A stretch of DNA of 63,444 nucleotides, taken from Branchiostoma floridae (Eukaryota; Chordata; Leptocardii; Amphioxiformes; Branchiostomatidae). Below the pieces are notes generated by a model. The model ran no database searches, was not told the DNA's origin, and saw nothing but the letters and a program-made list of their open reading frames with translations. Position numbers and translations under genes: made by a program. The stretch spans positions 16,677,751-16,741,194 of the forward strand of contig NC_049985.1 of NCBI RefSeq assembly GCF_000003815.2, read 5' to 3'. Below are positions 33,101-43,407 of this stretch, piece after piece. Within the stretch, counting starts at the first letter, position 1. Every line of letters begins with the position of its first letter.

Positions 33101-36100
33101 GGGATTGATTAAATTGCCAGTAGCCAGGCCCTCGTGGGAAATCCGCCGTAACAAAAGACAAGGTGATTAAATTGTGATCAGATCTAAATTTGTCTGCAAT
33201 AGAACACTTAGTAACTCTGTTTAATAGTGAAAAGGATATCAGAAAATAATCTAGCCTACTAGCGTAGAGCCCCCGGCGCCATGTATACCGAACAACATTA
33301 GGGTTTCTAAAACGCCACACATCATACAAGTCAAATTTTCCCTTTAGCTCTGAAATAGCTTCTAGTGCGTTAGGGTGATAATTTCGAAGTCGAGCACCTG
33401 ATCTATCCATGGCTGAATTCTGCACTGTATTAAAATCTCCCACCACAACTAAATGTTCATTACTAATCTCAAATGTATCTATAGCTTCTTCTAATTCCTT
33501 AAAAAAGGACGGACAGTCATCATTTGGAGCATATAAGTTCACAAGACAAAAATGTAAATTGTCTACCTCGATGTCTAACACAATCCACCGTCCACTTTCA
33601 TCAGTTTTAACCTGATGAACCTGAACGCTGGCGCTACTCTTTATCAAAATAGCTACCCCTCTTTGATTTGAAGTACCATGGGAGAAATATATTTGTCCAC
33701 CCCATTCGTTCTGCCATCTTTTTTCATCTCTTACAGTTGTGTGTGTTTCTTGTATACAATATAAGTGGTAAGGTTTGTCACTTAACCAGGTAAAAAGTCC
33801 CATTCGCTTGTGAAAATCCCCCAGCCCGTTACAATTGTAACTAGAAATCCGACACTCTACCTTAGACATATTGATGATATTCTCTGGGAGTTAAAACTTC
33901 TCGGAGAGGAAAGCTGGGTCAGGTCATCGGAGCACAGGATTCTCTCAGGTGATACTGCCGGTACATAACTATAAGTAAAATAAACTTGGGGAACCATCAA
34001 ACATAAACATAAAAATGTAAAGCAGTGAAAATGAATCAGAATAAAGATTACAGTAACAAAATAACAGAACAATTCATACAATGATTCAAGTGAACTCAAT
34101 TGCAAAATCATAAATTTGTAACCATAAATCGTGCAATAAGAGGCAATATGAACAAAAATCATAACTGGTGTTAGCTCAGTCATGGTTACCATAGCAACCG
34201 CTATGAACTCAATGTGAACAAAATAAGGGGTAACGTCACGAACCAGAAATGGAGTTAGCTTGATAACAGAAATGAACTCAATATCAATATCAATTAAGTA
34301 GAAACAATAAAGTGCCAACATAAATTAATGTTCAGTTCAACAGCGGTTGCCAAAATAACAGGAACCAATTCAGTAATAATCAAGCAAGTAACAACAAAAT
34401 CATGAGACATACTTGTGTTAGCTTAGAGTTGGTAGCTATAGTAGATGATATAAAATCAATATGAATCAAACAAAAGCCATGTAAGAGATGATACATATCG
34501 GCTTGAGTTGATTTACTGATAGCTGGAACATTAGTAGGATTTAAATCAGTATAGGTCAAAAGAGAAATAACCGTAACATAAAACTTATTAAGGGTGGCCA
34601 TGAATACTACAAAAGGGAGGTCTTCATAATAACACCAAAAAATAAACAGACAGACAGACAGGGTATCAGCTACCCTGTATAACAAAAGAATATACATAAT
34701 GGTATACAACTGAGAATCCAAGATCATTTTCTTTTTCACCCATTCGAATACAGAGTGTTGCGCCTCCCTAAGCTAGTCTTAAGAAAATTCCACAATTACA
34801 AGAGTACCATCGAACGCTGTATTCAAGATTGTTTCTTTATTCCTCAAAAAACTTGGGTGTATAAAAAAGGCAGATCCTCTGTGAATCCCAAGGAAAACAG
34901 AAACGATCGACTTGGGAATCTGGCACCTGCCTTTATCATCCATATACATTAACATCACAACGGGTCGAAAATGTCTCGCAGAAGGCATGCAGATGGCCAC
35001 TGTACATAACGTTAAATACTCAGTCCAGAATAGATTAACCTGGTCATCAAGTCCAGTTATCCACCTAGCCTGTGGGTAAATCATCTACACATTCAACGTT
35101 CTTGGTAGTATCGTCTGATAGCTTAATGATGATTCGGCAGTTGGCGTCGACCCAGACGTCTTTCAGGAGATTCTTCCTCTTTGCCGATAAAGCTGCCGAA
35201 AAGGTTGTCATGTTCTCACGCGTCAGGTCAGCAGAAACGAGCAATGGTTTTCCCTCGTCGTCACGTTTCCCCTTTAGTTTAGTCCTGGCACGGAACACTT
35301 TGTTGCGATCTTGGTATGAAATAAACTTCACAAGCATGATCCGTGATGAGTTGTTTCCAGTCTTTACGCCAACACGGTGTGCGCGGTCAATACACTGTTG
35401 CAGGATTTCAATACCCAGTTTAACACGACAGAAATTCAAGACTTTCTGAATACAATGTTCACTTCTTTCACCAGCCTCCTCTGGAATTCCTCTGATACGC
35501 AAACTATTTCTCCGTGTATATTGTTCCAAAGAGTTAATAGCGTTACTCACGTCGCGTGCGGGTGGGAGGGGGGTCTTTTCCAAGTCGTGAATCTTATCTT
35601 CTACGCGTGACAAGCGATCTTCTAACTCGTCTTGACGATTGAGAATCTTGTCAAGTTCTTCACGCAGTTCCTTCAATTCACTCGATTTAGCCACCTGCTG
35701 CAGTTCAATCTTGATAGGCTGTAGTGCGCTCTCAATGGCGGACTTGATGTCGGAAATAGTAAGGGAGCTCTCCGCCAGTGTCTTTCTTAGTAGAAACAAT
35801 ATTTTCGTACCCTAACACGATGTGCAGAAATTGAAATATAGAACATATGTAGGCATGATAACAATATGACGCTTCCTATTTACTTGCACAGACAACGATC
35901 CAGTGATACTGACCAAGCTACCGAGCAAGAGAGTACAGGGACACCCTGCAATGACATCCAAGGTAGGTAGGAAACGCAAATTGTATTGAATTTTGTGGTC
36001 AGTCTGCTTCAATTCCGATGTCCTCCTTGGTTTAGTGATTTGATAGTTTTTTACGTGTATATTGTGTAGGGGCACTTCTGTCTGACGATGGTGAGTATGT

Positions 36101-36299
36101 GGACACTTTACCTTCCATGGTTACCTTGCAAGAGGCTGACAACGACAGTGTCGTCTACTACAACGTCCCGGTGGAATCTTCACCAAGCTCGCACCAGCCT
36201 CGTACAAGTAATGTCTACGAGAACATCCCACCGGCGCCATCTTGCGGACATTATCAAGAACTGCAGCCAGCTGTGTATCAGAGCTTGCAGAAATTCTGA
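26962..36299 (+). CDS. Receptor B: F5/8 type C (discoidin) type I receptor, ITAM-like tail
   Basis: Exons: 26962-27034, 28122-28420, 28811-28973, 29315-29365, 29531-29612, 35892-35962, 36070-36299; 969 nt, 322 aa. The signal peptide starts MRPLLTIILQILLKAGLF. The F5/8 type C domain starts CSSPLGMESGAIRDSQISA, continues WLQVDLQ and GIQTQGR, and ends RIELLGCDL, with an extra Cys pair in the last loop (RCGYQRC). Then come a short TTEPTDLSTT stalk, a membrane helix (AVIGGAVAAGVVIFII) and a tail with GEYVDTLPS, YYNV, YENI, YQEL and YQSL. YENI-x8-YQEL fits ITAM spacing, and YxN motifs suit GRB2-type SH2 domains. F5/8C domains bind phospholipid, sugar or protein; the ligand here is unknown. Intron 5 (6.3 kb) contains an antisense L1-like element. 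Confidence 0.88.
27103..27159 (+). repeat. (TG)n microsatellite in receptor B intron 1
   Basis: About 27 TG repeats. It is followed by a dispersed repeat (AGGTCAAGCTCAATTTTGGG) also seen near 27590 and, inverted, at 44800. Confidence 0.9.
27160..28121. other. Receptor B intron 1, repeat-derived
   Basis: Two copies of a dispersed repeat (GGCATGTGGGTAG..AAAGGTCAAG..TTTGGGCCCC) at about 27230-27330 and 27560-27640. A one-ended TACTCTCCAAGCAGAGGTTGG MITE fragment lies at 27897. No exon seen. Confidence 0.5.
30097..33869 (-). pseudogene. L1-like ORF2: endonuclease and reverse transcriptase (one frameshift)
   Basis: Starts MSKVECRISSYNCNGLGDFH. The N-terminal APE endonuclease shows QETHT, VVGDFNTVQNS and SDHNLI. 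The RT shows GKSPGIDGIPIEVYK, VADFKKAFDTLRW, GVRQGCPLSPYLF and the catalytic YADD. A frameshift between about 30978 and 31010 moves the C-terminal ~300 residues to another frame, where a Cys/His segment (CSFCHDDVESYTHVFWECP) is intact. About 1,250 residues in total, the usual L1/Tx1 size. As read it would give a truncated 963-residue protein. Confidence 0.88.
33870..35064 (-). other. Spacer between ORF1 and ORF2 of the L1-like element
   Basis: About 1.2 kb with two minus-strand open frames (34321-33857 and 34739-34380) rich in hydrophobic residues but with no recognised domain. Long for an L1 inter-ORF spacer; part may be a separate insertion. Confidence 0.4.
35065..35799 (-). CDS. L1-like ORF1 protein (coiled coil plus RNA-binding domain)
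   Basis: 244 residues. Residues ~1-85 are a heptad-rich coiled coil (ELREELDKILNRQDELEDRL, then VEDKIHDLEK). An RRM-like core follows, including RRNSLRIRGIPEE, the standard start of L1 ORF1p RRMs. A basic C-terminal part (ENMTTFSAALSAKRKNLLKD) comes last. L1 ORF1p trimers coat LINE RNA and act as chaperones for reverse transcription. The first Met lies close to the 5' end of the element, so the N-terminus may be truncated. Confidence 0.8.
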   Translation of the reverse strand: MFLLRKTLAESSLTISDIKSAIESALQPIKIELQQVAKSSELKELREELDKILNRQDELEDRLSRVEDKIHDLEKTPLPPARDVSNAINSLEQYTRRNSLRIRGIPEEAGERSEHCIQKVLNFCRVKLGIEILQQCIDRAHRVGVKTGNNSSRIMLVKFISYQDRNKVFRARTKLKGKRDDEGKPLLVSADLTRENMTTFSAALSAKRKNLLKDVWVDANCRIIIKLSDDTTKNVECVDDLPTG

Positions 36300-37217
36300 A
36301 GCCCTCCTGTACACTTCTTGTCGACAAAATGAGTCATTTACTTATTATATATCGGCAGGATAATATATGAAGAACTTTATTGCGTGACTAAATTGTACGT
36401 GGTACAATGTATAGCAACAACTATTACATAAAGTGCAAAATAAAGGTATAGAATAGAGCTTTTAAGCTTCCTAATACTAGTATACATAACAATAAGGGCT
36501 AACAATAATTCTATTAGTATATGGAGTGGGCTAATCATTAGTTTCGATATTCGTCCTAATGAAAAATCAGTCCTTTGTATATTTGCCTATTTTTGCATTA
36601 TGGGAGTTCTACAGAAGTGACATAAAGATATATACAAATCTGTCTGTAGCACCGAGTCCCTTGAAATCTTTCGTACTTGATTACAGAAATGTGAATACCT
36701 CATTACTTAAAACAGCATATCTAGAACATTCCAATATAAAGTGAAATTCATGTTCAATATGTTTTGTATAGAACACTAGCTACTTGTTCAGTCTGTAAAT
36801 ACTCAAGAAGGTTGGATGGTCCCTTCTGTGTGTTTAACTAGCACATTCATAGTAATATAGCACTTGAGAATGTCTTGGTACGTTTGTTGATACTTTGGTT
36901 AAGTGGTCTTTTATTGAAATTCTATACTCATTCTTCTAGATGTTAGAGTTTTTGCAAATCAAGCTGCGTTTGATAAAATTACTAACACAATTCCCTTTAA
37001 AATTCTGCGTACCGTACGCATTGATTTCGGCCACCTCCTTCACTTTCAGGGGACACCATTCTTGGCCTGTACGCCATCCGTTGAGGAGAACATCATGTGT
37101 GATGCCTGCCTCTTCACACCTCCCCAATTGGTTTGGTGTTCCCTATAAATGTGAACAAGAAAAAGTAACTTAGATTTCTCAACAACACTCACAGCCCAAC
37201 CAGAAACACTAACCATA
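36300..37217. other. 3' flank of receptor B
   Basis: A retroposon tail-like motif (GAACTTTATTGCGTGACTAAATTGTAC) at 36370 and AATAAA near 36437, a possible poly(A) signal. No gene seen. Confidence 0.4.
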
Positions 37218-37527
37218 AAGCTAAGGGCACAACCCGACGTGCATGGAAATACGTGCTGTCTACGTGCCAAAACGTCGGTATTTTTTTGGGATCCGTAAGT
37301 GGTAAGTACCGCCTCCGTACGAACTTGTTTGGAATCCGAGGGATTTGGGAATACGCAGACACGTCGTAGAACTTAACGTGCAGGCAAAACTTTGTGTGCC
37401 ATCGGGCTACGGATTCGCCCCCCGTACGTGCGTACGCCTGAACGCTTTCAGAAATACGTGGCGGACGTGGCCTCCCAATAAAACGTACGGACAAATTGCA
37501 CGTACGGCGGGTTGTGCCCTTAGCTTT
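37218..37527. mobile_element. TACGTG-rich MITE, copy 2
   Basis: Complete copy: AAAGCTAAGGGCACAACCCG at the left and the complement GGGTTGTGCCCTTAGCTTTA at the right. Same interior as copy 1 (AAACGTCGG, GGATCCGTAAGTGGTAAGTA, GAAATACGTGGCGGACGTGG). Confidence 0.9.
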
Positions 37528-37559
37528 AGCTGCAAAGTACAGTGCAACATACGATGTAT

Positions 37560-37690
37560 CCTCAGGAAAACCTCACCTGAAGGTCACGTCGGGGTCAAGG
37601 ATTCAAATCGAATGGTGCCCGGGGCATATGGGCGTGGAAAGCAACGAGCTGGCTGATCCGCAGCAAGCCAAATTCGCCCGGGGTTTATGA
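37560..37690 (+). pseudogene. Retroelement RNase H fragment
   Basis: A short open segment encodes IQIEWCPGHMGVESNELADP, matching the C-terminal RNase H motif of LINE polyproteins (W-x-P-GH-x-G-x-x-x-NE-x-AD). Nothing upstream matches the rest of RNase H. A relic between MITE copy 2 and the foldback element. Confidence 0.6.
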
Positions 37691-38974
37691 AGTTGTCGAA
37701 CCGCCCGTCCACGCAGGTAGGAGTGTTGGAAAGGCAGGGAGAGGAAGAATCCGACCGAGCCAGCAAGAATAAAGGCCGGACGCACCAAAATTGGATTCTG
37801 TCTATAGCAAGCACAACAACGCATGGTCTTTTTAGCGAATGCCCACAAACGCCCACTCTAGAGAAGTCCGCGCTGCACGAATCACATTTTTTTGCTTGGA
37901 ATATGTCCACGTTGTGCTCCCATGTATTAATCCTGAGTCTCAAGTCAATCCATTGACCCGAAGTGACATAAATCAAAGTTTTCGATTCTCGATGGTCTTT
38001 TTAGCGAACGCCCAGCAAAATGTCTTTTTAGCGAATGCCCACTATATCCACAAAAATATCGACCGTCGCGCAATGACACCTAAACCTACCGCCACAAACA
38101 TGTTCAAGATGGTGTCCCATTGATGTGTACGGAGTTTCCGTGCTTTACAAGCATTTTAAGTCCCTGTTTTTGGTCAAAATGTACGGCGACGATACTACCA
38201 TACTTTAACTATAGCAATTCAAAATGGCGGGCACTAGTCATGTGACCTCCTTGCGGGACTGTTCTATAAGTATCGCGGGAGGGACTGTTGTAGCATAGCT
38301 TCTCATACAACCATTTTAGAGTGAATTCTGAACAAGATTTTCATTTCATAGTGCTATCATCTGACTAATATTTACAATGTGGTCATTTTTTCTGTGCTAT
38401 TATTACCCAGGTTTGAGGAACTTAGTGCAAATTTGGATATTGATTCACCTCAGTGCCCAATTAATGTACAAAAGGCTCAGACACATTAGTGTTATAAACC
38501 TGAATAGGGGCAGGTAACCAATACTAGAAAAACATAGCTATTTATTATTAACAATACTATTTACATTATAATAATAACTCTTCACCAAACTGGACTTTTC
38601 TTATCTTTATTTATCACAGAAACATTGTTACAATGAGGATTTGATTAGATGAGTATCTGTTACAGTGTGTACAAACTTATTTCAAATACAAAAGTGTATT
38701 TCGTTTCACTTCCTAAATATTTTTAAAGTATTGGAAGAAGTTGACACATAAACAATATTAATTGCATTATTTATGTGCAGTAAAATGTGACCACATGCTA
38801 TCAATAGCCTAATAAAATGTTGGAACATGGCACAAGCGGGCTCCCCTTCTGAGTACAGAAAGGAAATGTTTTATAACATTTAGTTATGACGTAGAAAATT
38901 TCAATTGTAAAATGTACCTTTATTAACATTTACAAACAAATTGTTTTTTTCTCTTCTTAATGAATGACAACAAT

Positions 38975-39394
38975 ACAGGTAAGTAAGGTGTGTTTCCTTT
39001 TATAACAGGCCAGGTAAGACGCCGTACAGGTAGGTAAGGTGTGTTTCCTTTTATAGCAGACCAGGTAAGACACCGTACAGGTGAGTAAGGTGTGTTTCCT
39101 TGACTACAGACTAGGTAAGACACCTTACAGGTGAGCAACGTGTATTTCCTTTCATTACAGACCAGGTAAGACACCGTACAGGTGAGTAACGTGTATTTCC
39201 TTTGATTACAGACCAGGTAAGACACCGTACAGGTGAGTAAGGTGTGTTTCCTTGACTACAGACCAGGTAAGACACCATACAGGTAAGTAAGGTGTGTTTC
39301 CTTTTATAACAGACCAGGTAAGACACCGTACAGGTGAGTAACGTGTGTTTCCTTTGATTGCAGACCAGGTAAGACACCGTACAGGTGAGTAAGG
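38975..39394 (+). repeat. ~51-bp splice-site-like array, left arm
   Basis: About eight units of 50-51 bp. A typical unit holds ACAGGTGAGTAAGG, then GTTTCCTTTTATAACAG and CCAGGTAAGACACC. Each unit therefore has two good 5' splice-site matches and a pyrimidine-tract acceptor on the plus strand. Confidence 0.9.
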
Positions 39395-39832
39395 NNNNNN
39401 NNNNNNNNNNNNNNNNNNNNNNNNNNNNNNNNNNNNNNNNNNNNNNNNNNNNNNNNNNNNNNNNNNNNNNNNNNNNNNNNNNNNNNNNNNNNNNNNNNNN
39501 NNNNNNNNNNNNNNNNNNNNNNNNNNNNNNNNNNNNNNNNNNNNNNNNNNNNNNNNNNNNNNNNNNNNNNNNNNNNNNNNNNNNNNNNNNNNNNNNNNNN
39601 NNNNNNNNNNNNNNNNNNNNNNNNNNNNNNNNNNNNNNNNNNNNNNNNNNNNNNNNNNNNNNNNNNNNNNNNNNNNNNNNNNNNNNNNNNNNNNNNNNNN
39701 NNNNNNNNNNNNNNNNNNNNNNNNNNNNNNNNNNNNNNNNNNNNNNNNNNNNNNNNNNNNNNNNNNNNNNNNNNNNNNNNNNNNNNNNNNNNNNNNNNNN
39801 NNNNNNNNNNNNNNNNNNNNNNNNNNNNNNNN
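39395..39832. other. Assembly gap (438 N) near the foldback centre
   Basis: Run of N within the tandem array, where assembly of an inverted repeat would be expected to fail. Confidence 0.99.
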
Positions 39833-41850
39833 TTACACAGGTAAGTAGTTGCTTACTCACCTGTGTATACCTATCTGGTCTATAGGCAAAGGAAAGACGC
39901 TTTCCTCACCTGTATAATGGCCTATATGGTAGTATATAGGCAAAGGAAAGTTGCTTTACTCACCTGTATAATACCCCGTCTGGTCTATAGGCAAAGTAAA
40001 GACATCTTACTTACCTGTATAAGAGCCTATCTGGTCTATAGGCAAAGGAAAGACACCTTACTCACCTGTTTAATGGCCTATCTGGTCTATAGGCAAAGGA
40101 AAGACACCTTATTCACCTGTATAATGGCCTATCTGGTATATAGGCAAGGGAAAGACACCTTGCTTACCTGTATAATGCCCCATCTGGTATATAGGCGAAG
40201 GAAAGACACCTAACTTACCTGTATAATACCCTATCTGGTCTACAGGCAAAGGAAAGTTGCTTTACTCACCTGCACAATACCCTATCTGGTCTATAGGCAA
40301 AGGAAAGACGCCTTACTCACCTGTATAATGGCCTATATGGTATATAGGCAAAGGAAAGACGCCTTACTCACCTGTGTAATACCCTATCTGGTCTATAGAC
40401 AAAGGAAACACACCTTACTCACCTGTGCGGTGTCTTACCTGGTCTGTAATGAAAGGAAATACACGTTACTCACCTGTATGGTGTCTTACCTGGTCTGTAA
40501 TAAAAGGAAATACACGTTACTCACATGCACGGTGTCATACCTGGTCTGTTATAAAAAGAAACACACCTTACTTACCTGTATGGTGTCTTACCTGGCCTGT
40601 TATCAAAGGAAATACACGTTACTCACCTGTATGGTGTCTTACCTGGTCTGTAATCAGGGAAATACACGTTACTCACCTGTACGGTGTCTTACCTAGTCTG
40701 TAGTCAAGGAAACACACCTTACTCACCTGTACGGTGTCTTACCTGGTCTGTACTGAAAGGAAATACACGTTACTTACATGTACGGTGTCTTACCTAGTCT
40801 GTTATAAAAGGAAACACACCTTACTCACCTCTGCGGTGTCTTACCTGGTCTGTACTGAAAGGAAATACACGTTACTTACCTGTACGGTGTCTTACCTAGT
40901 CTGTTATAAAAGGAAACACACCTTACTCACCTGTACGGTGTCTTACCTGGTCTGTCATGAAAGGAAATGCACGTTACTCACCTGTACGGTGTCTTACCTA
41001 GTCTGTAGTCAAGGAAACACACCTTACTCACCTGTACGGTGTCTTACCTGGTCTGTAATCAAAGGAAATACACGTTACTCACCTGTACGGTGTCTTACCT
41101 GGTCTGTAATGAAAGGAAATACACGTTGCTCACCTGTAAGGTGTCTTACCTAGTCTGTAGTCAAGGTAACACACCTTACTCACCTGTACGGTGTCTTACC
41201 TAGTCTGTANNNNNNNNNNNNNNNNNNNNNNNNNNNNNNNNNNNNNNNNNNNNNNNNNNNNNNNNNNNNNNNNNNNNNNNNNNNNNNNNNNNNNNNNNNN
41301 NNNNNNNNNNNNNNNNNNNNNNNNNNNNNNNNCACCTGTACGGTGTCTTACCTAGTCTGTTATAAAAGGAAACACACCTTACTCACCTCTGCGGTGTCTT
41401 ACCTGGTCTGTACTGAAAGGAAATACACGTTACTTACCTGTACGGTGTCTTACCTAGTCTGTTATAAAAGGAAACACACCTTACTCACCTGTACGGTGTC
41501 TTACCTGGTCTGTCATGAAAGGAAATGCACGTTACTCACCTGTACGGTGTCTTACCTAGTCTGTAGTCAAGGAAACACACCTTACTCACCTGTACGGTGT
41601 CTTACCTGGTCTGTAATCAAAGGAAATACACGTTACTCACCTGTACGGTGTCTTACCTGGTCTGTAATGAAAGGAAATACACGTTGCTCACCTGTAAGGT
41701 GTCTTACCTAGTCTGTAGTCAAGGTAACACACCTTACTCACCTGTACGGTGTCTTACCTTGTCTGCTATAAAAGGAAACACACCTTACTTACCTGTACGG
41801 CGTCTTACCTGGCCTGTTATAAAAGGAAACACACCTTACTTACCTGTATT
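39833..41850 (-). repeat. ~51-bp splice-site-like array, centre and right arm
   Basis: The same unit in inverse orientation (CTTACTCACCTGTACGGTGT on the plus strand). A diverged subtype at 39840-40400 reads CTGGTCTATAGGCAAAGGAA. A block near 40830-41200 recurs at 41345-41755, so higher-order duplication has occurred. Plus-strand frames are open for over 100 codons because the unit is 17 codons long; this is not evidence of a gene. Confidence 0.9.
41210..41332. other. Assembly gap (123 N) in the array
   Basis: Run of N between two copies of a higher-order repeat block. Confidence 0.99.
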
Positions 41851-43276
41851 GTTGTCATTTATCAAGAAGAGAAAAAAACAATTTGTTTGTAAATGTTAAT
41901 AAAGGTACATTTTACAATTGAAATTTTCTACGTCATAACTAAATGTTACAAAACATTTCCTTTCTGTACTCAGAAGAGGAGCCCGCTTGTGCCATGTTCC
42001 AACATTTTATTAGGCTATTGATAGCATGTGGTCACATTTTACTGCACATAAATAATGCAATTAATATTGTTTATGTGTCAACTTCTTCCAATACTTTAAA
42101 AATATTTAGGAAGTGAAACGAAATACATTTTTGTATTTGAAATAAGTTTGTACACACTGTAACAGATACTCATCTAATCAAATCCTCATTGTAACAATGT
42201 TTCTGTGATAAATAAAGATAAGAAAAGTCCAGTTTGGTGAAGAGTTATTATTATAATGTAAATAGTATTGTTAATAATAAATAGCTATGTTTTTCTAGTA
42301 TTGGTTACCTGCCCCTATTCAGGTTTATAACACTAATGTGTCTGAGCCTTTTGTACATTAATTGGGCACTGAGGTGAATCAATATCCAAATTTGCACTAA
42401 GTTCCTCAAACCTGGGTAATAATAGCACAGAAAAAATGACCACATTGTAAATATTAGTCAGATGATAGCACTATGAAATGAAAATCTTGTTCAGAATTCA
42501 CTCTAAAATGGTTGTATGAGAAGCTATGCTACAACAGTCCCTCCCGCGATACTTATAGAACAGTCCCGCAAGGAGGTCACATGACTAGTGCCCGCCATTT
42601 TGAATTGCTATAGTTAAAGTATGGTAGTATCGTCGCCGTACATTTTGACCAAAAACAGGGACTTAAAATGCTTGTAAAGCACGGAAACTCCGTACACATC
42701 AATGGGACACAATCTTGAACATGTTTGTGGCGGTAGGTTTAGGTGTCATTGCGCGACGGTCGATATTTTTGTGGATATAGTGGGCATTCGCTAAAAAGAC
42801 ATTTTGCTGGGCGTTCGCTAAAAAGACCATCGAGAATCGAAAACTTTGATTTATGTCACTTCGGGTCAATGGATTGACTTGAAACTCAGGATTAATACAT
42901 GGGAGCACAACGTGGACATATTCCAAGCAAAAAAAATGAGATCCGTGCAGCGCGGACTTCTCTAGAGTGGGCGTTTGTGGGCATTCGCTAAAAAGACCCT
43001 CCCGCACAACAACGACGCACAGATATAAGTATAGTTCGAGAAGTCGTGTCACACAGCTAAGCTCGATCCTCAAGGCATGTGCTCGATGGATCCACGCCAA
43101 ACAAAAAAAAAACTCCTCCCCTTTCCAATAAGTAAATCTGTCAAGGTATACATTTTGTATTGTCAATACAAAACCTGCTACATGTGTTGTGCCTCGAGGT
43201 GGTTTACCGGATATGCAATACAAGCAAGTAAAGAAAGAAAGACTAATAGCAGTGTCCCCCTGTGTGTCGAATGGCA

Positions 43277-43348
43277 CATTCCGTCATTGGTCTTGCATCA
43301 CATGACTTTGATTTGACATGCTCCTGTGCACGAGAAAATTACTTCCTC
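43277..43348 (+). promoter_or_regulatory. Conserved upstream block of receptor C
   Basis: CATTCCGTC at 43277-43285, GCATCACATGA near 43295 and ACTTCCTC at 43341-43348. The order and spacing match receptor D. The PU.1/ETS-type site is 67 bp before the ATG. The TATAAAA seen upstream of D is not evident here. Confidence 0.55.
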
Positions 43349-43407
43349 AAACAGGTTGAAAGCAAACATTTGCGTTTCATAATTTTGTTTTTTTCCCTCG
43401 ACCCGCC

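Larger units (their letters stand above)
29740..35812 (-). mobile_element. L1-like LINE, near full length, antisense in receptor B intron 5
   Basis: The minus-strand order is ORF1 (35799-35065), a 1.2-kb spacer, ORF2 (33869-30097) and a T-rich plus-strand end near 29720-29770 that would be the A-rich 3' tail. Only one clear frameshift breaks ORF2, so the insertion is young. Exact ends and target duplication were not resolved. Confidence 0.88.
37825..42998. mobile_element. 5.2-kb foldback element with ~1.15-kb inverted arms
   Basis: Both ends begin GGTCTTTTTAGCGAATGCCC (the right end as the complement). The arms 37825-38974 and about 41850-42998 are near-identical inverted copies. The ~51-bp array continues from both arms toward the centre in opposite orientations, interrupted by two N-gaps. 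The terminal motif recurs inside each arm (37990-38040; 42780-42830). GCACAACAACG occurs at 37811-37821 and 43004-43014, a possible 11-bp target duplication, but 3 and 5 bases separate it from the matched termini. No transposase. Long arms with internal tandem repeats resemble Foldback/MULE-type elements. Confidence 0.85.

Noticed and set aside
39833-41899. Long plus-strand frames with a 17-residue repeat (SYLVCNERKYTLLTCTV type)
   Set aside because: They arise because the array unit is 51 bp (17 codons) without stops; several frames are open at once, and the array is part of a foldback element.
37811-43014. GCACAACAACG as a certain target duplication of the foldback element
   Set aside because: It is not directly adjacent to the matched termini (3 and 5 extra bases), so it is stated only as possible.
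37800-43020. A CRISPR-like array
   Set aside because: Regular ~51-bp repeats, but there are no unique spacers, the units are contiguous, and the genome is eukaryotic.
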